DNA of 64,000 bases from Ephemerocybe angulata (Eukaryota > Basidiomycota > Agaricomycetes > Agaricales > Psathyrellaceae), in assembly GCA_013368325.1 (NCBI GenBank), contig JAACJK010000163.1, positions 496,001 through 560,000 on the forward strand. Reading direction: 5' to 3'. Below the pieces are notes generated by a model, which saw nothing but the letters and a program-made list of their open reading frames with translations, had not been told where the DNA came from and made no database searches. A program made the position numbers and the translations under genes. The stretch's first letter is position 1; every line of letters starts with the position of its first letter. This document shows, piece after piece, positions 61,494 to 64,000 of the stretch.

Positions 61494-62874
61494 CTATTGC
61501 AAACCCCTTCTCTCGAGCTCCCTTTGATAATCATCCCACATTTGTTTAGCCATTGTATCCCTCCTTGCTCCTGCCCTTTTCCTTTTGTCGTCCGTTACTA
61601 TACCTGCTTCAATAATATCAAGACCATTGTTGTCCTCGTTCGATCTGTTCTGGCTTGCGGTTGATGTCCTTTGGGTGCTTGGTGCTTCGATTGACGTATC
61701 TTGAGGGTCATATGTCAGAATGAAGTTGTGTATCGTGCAGAGACCATGAACAAGTCGGGTTTGAAAAAGTAGCGGGTACTCGGGTGCTTTCGCCGTGACG
61801 TGGAAACGTCGCTTGAAAACTCCAAATGTGCGCTCAACAACATTGCGCGCCTGAGCGTGCTGGAGATTATAGAGCTCCTCGTAATCTGCAGGCCTGAAGG
61901 TGCTCATTAGTAACAAAGTATAAACATTTGAAAATTGAGGTAAACGCACTTCTGATTTCCTCGAGTCCATTCTTTAAGATGGTAGCACTTACCGCGGTAT
62001 GGTGTCATAAGCATGTCACAAAGAGGAAATCCTGCATCTGCCAGAAAGTATCGTCCAGGAGGAAGCTTCAAACCACCCATCGTGCAGACTGACTCATAAA
62101 TGCGCGAGTCGGCAGCGCTTCCCTCCCACCCAGACAAAACATAAACAAACTTTGTTCCAAAGTCCATTGCAGCCAAGACGTTTTGGGATAAAAACCCCTT
62201 TCGGTTTCAGTACCGAGGTGCCAGCACCTCGGGGACGTGCACGTAGAAGTGCGAGCCATCGATGGCACCCCGTGCATCGTGAAAGTAGTGGAGGGTTGCA
62301 TTGGATGCAAGCTCTGGTGCCGGAGCATCCGCCATTGCCTTCACGTAGCTCCGATAAAAGCCACGGGAGACCAGTGCTGCCTGAACGGCATGTATGTATC
62401 TATAAAGTTATCAATCTCTTCCAAATCGTTAATTAGATAAATGAAATCAGACGTACATGCTAATCGTATCTCCACTGCACTGAAACCTCTCTTGAAGGAC
62501 CACTGAAGTACTTCCCGTACGAATGAAGTACAGGTAGATGCCCAGTTGTTCATCCACCAATACATGCCGGCTATTACATAGGCCTCCTCTGATCTGCAAC
62601 TCTTGCGAGAGCTTTCGGAAAGTCGTCTTGCTTAGGCCCATCTGCTCTCGGAATCGAACAGGGTGTCCAGCCAGGAGCTCAGCCACCCAGGCTGATCCTT
62701 TCAAGATGGATGTCCGTTTCTTCCGTGGAGCCTCCCAGGATCCAATATGGATAGCCACAGCAGTTGCTGCTAAAGCTGCAGCCAGGGCTGCAATTTTGCA
62801 CTTTTTCTGCGCAAAAGCGGCTTTCCTTTGTCCTTGGAGGCACTGAGGACCTTGGATGAGGAGGTAGGGGCCAT
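61494..62874 (-). pseudogene. Harbinger DDE transposase with a stop codon
   Basis: HARBI1/DDE_Tnp_4 family. From the N-terminus: KKCKIAALAAALAATAV, a helix-turn-helix part (MGLSKTTFRKLSQEL), then after an intron (about 62459-62405) the first catalytic Asp in GAIDGSHFYV, the second in FLADAGFPL, and after another intron the Glu in VVERTFGVFKRRF. A TGA at 62209-62207 interrupts the frame where relatives have Arg (Y-stop-NRKG), a CGA-to-TGA change. The N-terminus is uncertain: the best ATG (62874, MAPTSSSKV) is in another frame from KKCKIAAL, suggesting one more shift. Confidence 0.82.
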
Positions 62875-62937
62875 GGGAGGACAGGAAAGAGGTGGAAATG
62901 GTGCAAATGATGTGTATTCCGCTATCAGGCACCTTGA

Positions 62938-63074
62938 TTCCGAGGCTATTTATAGCCAAGGGTACTTTCCACGGCAGCCTCAGAATTTCTACAAAACTCA
63001 AACGTGACTTTGGAGTCACGTGCTTCCCAAAGCCCATTTCCAAGAGCTCAAGGGTTCGAGTACCGGTGCGGCCA
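62938..63074 (+). repeat. third, diverged copy of the short repeat (left block)
   Basis: TTCCGAGGCTATTTATAGCC, then GGGTACTTTCCACGGCAG, GTGAC/GTCACGTG and GGGTTCGAGTACCGG with GCGGCCA. The B-box-like part is closer to a real tRNA T-arm than in the other two copies. The right end of the element is not seen. Confidence 0.6.
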
Positions 63075-64000
63075 AGATTTTCGGCCAGCCAGAACTTACT
63101 GGTTTTGAAAATTGAGGTTCCCAGGTTCAACATTTACATAACTATGTATGACATTCACAAGTCTATTGCTTAGTGTCAATTGTGCGTCCAAAGGTATTGG
63201 GAATGGGTTTGCACGATCCAAGTCGGCAATAAGCCTCACGTGTTGATTGATTTCGAACTCCGTCACTGCATGTGATCGCTTCCTGCGCGACGGCCTACCT
63301 ACCTCGGACCTCGGGTCAGAGAGTTGTCGTTGCCTTCTTTCTTATCATACATACCATCTTCTTCCCCTTTCTTGCGTCGTCTACTCCACCTTCATCTTAG
63401 TTTATTCTTTTGTTTGTGCATTTTCTTAGTCTATAAAGAGCTAGCGAGGCGTTTGCCTGAATTGTTTATGTAATGTAGCTAGCCAATCAATTCTTCTTCT
63501 TCTTCTTCGGTTACCCCTCGCCTCAATCGACTTCAATGACCTTTGTTTACAGCGCCATGTCAATCTCGTCTCGGCGACAACAACAAGAAGGCGGTTTTCA
63601 GTCGGCCGACGGCCAACCCTCGCACAGCCCGTTTACAATGATGGCAATTGAGAAACACGCACGCCATGCATGCGTAGGTCCTGGGGCTGGATCACGAAAC
63701 AGTAAGTCTGGGTTATCCCGTATCCTTACGCTGGCTCACCCAAGAAGCCGCTTCGTAGATTGAATCGGAAATAGACCCCACACCCACTACGACATCAGCA
63801 AGACTCACGGCGCATGATCACGGAAGGCGCGGCGCTCACCACGATGACGGAGCAAGAGAACCGCACATGTCGGGCTTGCGCAAGCTGTGGCCAACAGTCC
63901 TGGGAGCTGAAACATGAAAGGTGAGTTTCGGGATATCGTAGTCTGCGTGCGCTTACTCACCTATGCACCAAAAAGCTGCTGTGCCCCTGTAGCAATGGCT
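63075..64000. other. right edge, no confirmed gene
   Basis: From 63500 there are again exon-intron-like signals on plus (donor at 63702 with a branch-like CTCAC and AG about 43 nt later; donor at 63921). A short Cys-rich frame starts at ATG 63814 (ENRTCRACASCGQQSW) and runs through the donor at 63921 toward the edge; it may be the first exon of a gene to the right. A TTC microsatellite lies at 63491-63508. Confidence 0.35.

Larger units (their letters stand above)
59924..62937. mobile_element. PIF/Harbinger DNA transposon, damaged
   Basis: The left end reads GGGCCCATTCGGAAACTCC after a TAA at 59921-59923, which fits a Harbinger terminus and its 3-bp TWA target site. Inside are the two genes diagnostic of the superfamily, facing each other: a SANT/Myb-like gene (plus) and a DDE transposase (minus). 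No matching right terminus (its reverse complement) is visible; the sequence runs into another repeat at 62938, so the right end is probably lost or replaced. Confidence 0.75.

Overview
The window reads as nuclear DNA of a filamentous basidiomycete, most likely an Agaricomycete. The reasons are many short introns (about 50-60 nt, GT..AG, often one every 100-300 nt), a gene set typical of mushroom-forming fungi, and basidiomycete-type transposable elements. No species can be named from sequence alone. No bacterial, organellar, rRNA, convincing tRNA or CRISPR feature was found. Exon joins were worked out by hand from splice signals; the complete spliced host genes all come to whole numbers of codons.

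Positions 1 to about 43000 are ordinary gene-rich chromosome. In order: an F-BAR cytokinesis protein of the Cdc15/Imp2 type (minus; its C-terminal SH3 lies off the left edge); a GT2 processive glycosyltransferase (plus); a 125-residue CHY zinc-finger protein (minus); a conserved multi-pass membrane protein of unknown function (minus); a small ankyrin protein resembling Yar1 (plus); an FAD-linked oxidase with a large disordered insert (plus); a DH-BAR RhoGEF (minus); a PMR1-type Ca2+/Mn2+ ATPase (minus); an aldo-keto reductase (plus); a TIR-flanked element of about 1 kb; a cytochrome P450 and a single-pass membrane protein (minus); an ELL-type elongation factor (minus); KTI12 (minus); and a LIM-LIM-C1-RhoGAP protein (plus). 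Several act on Rho/actin/septum control (F-BAR, RhoGEF, RhoGAP) or on transcription and tRNA modification (ELL, KTI12). They look like independent neighbours, not a pathway cluster.

From about 45300 to 63100 the window is a nest of transposable elements. A chromodomain Ty3/gypsy element (minus) carries two overlapping open frames downstream of its integrase. It is split by a nearly intact Ty1/copia element with 378-bp LTRs and a 5-bp target duplication. It is also interrupted within RNase H by a 372-bp short repeat whose two end sequences reappear about 2.6 kb apart at 56437 and 59078. Next comes a region full of intron-like signals without a continuous reading frame, then a PIF/Harbinger element with convergent SANT/Myb-like and DDE transposase genes, both damaged.

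The most unusual items are the short repeat family, with apparent compensatory hairpin changes and shared end pairs; the overlapping frames behind the Ty3 integrase; the TIR element at 29563-30575; the intron-rich region at 56900-58740; and the FAD oxidase with its FAD domain split by an insert and its usual FAD-anchoring histidine replaced.
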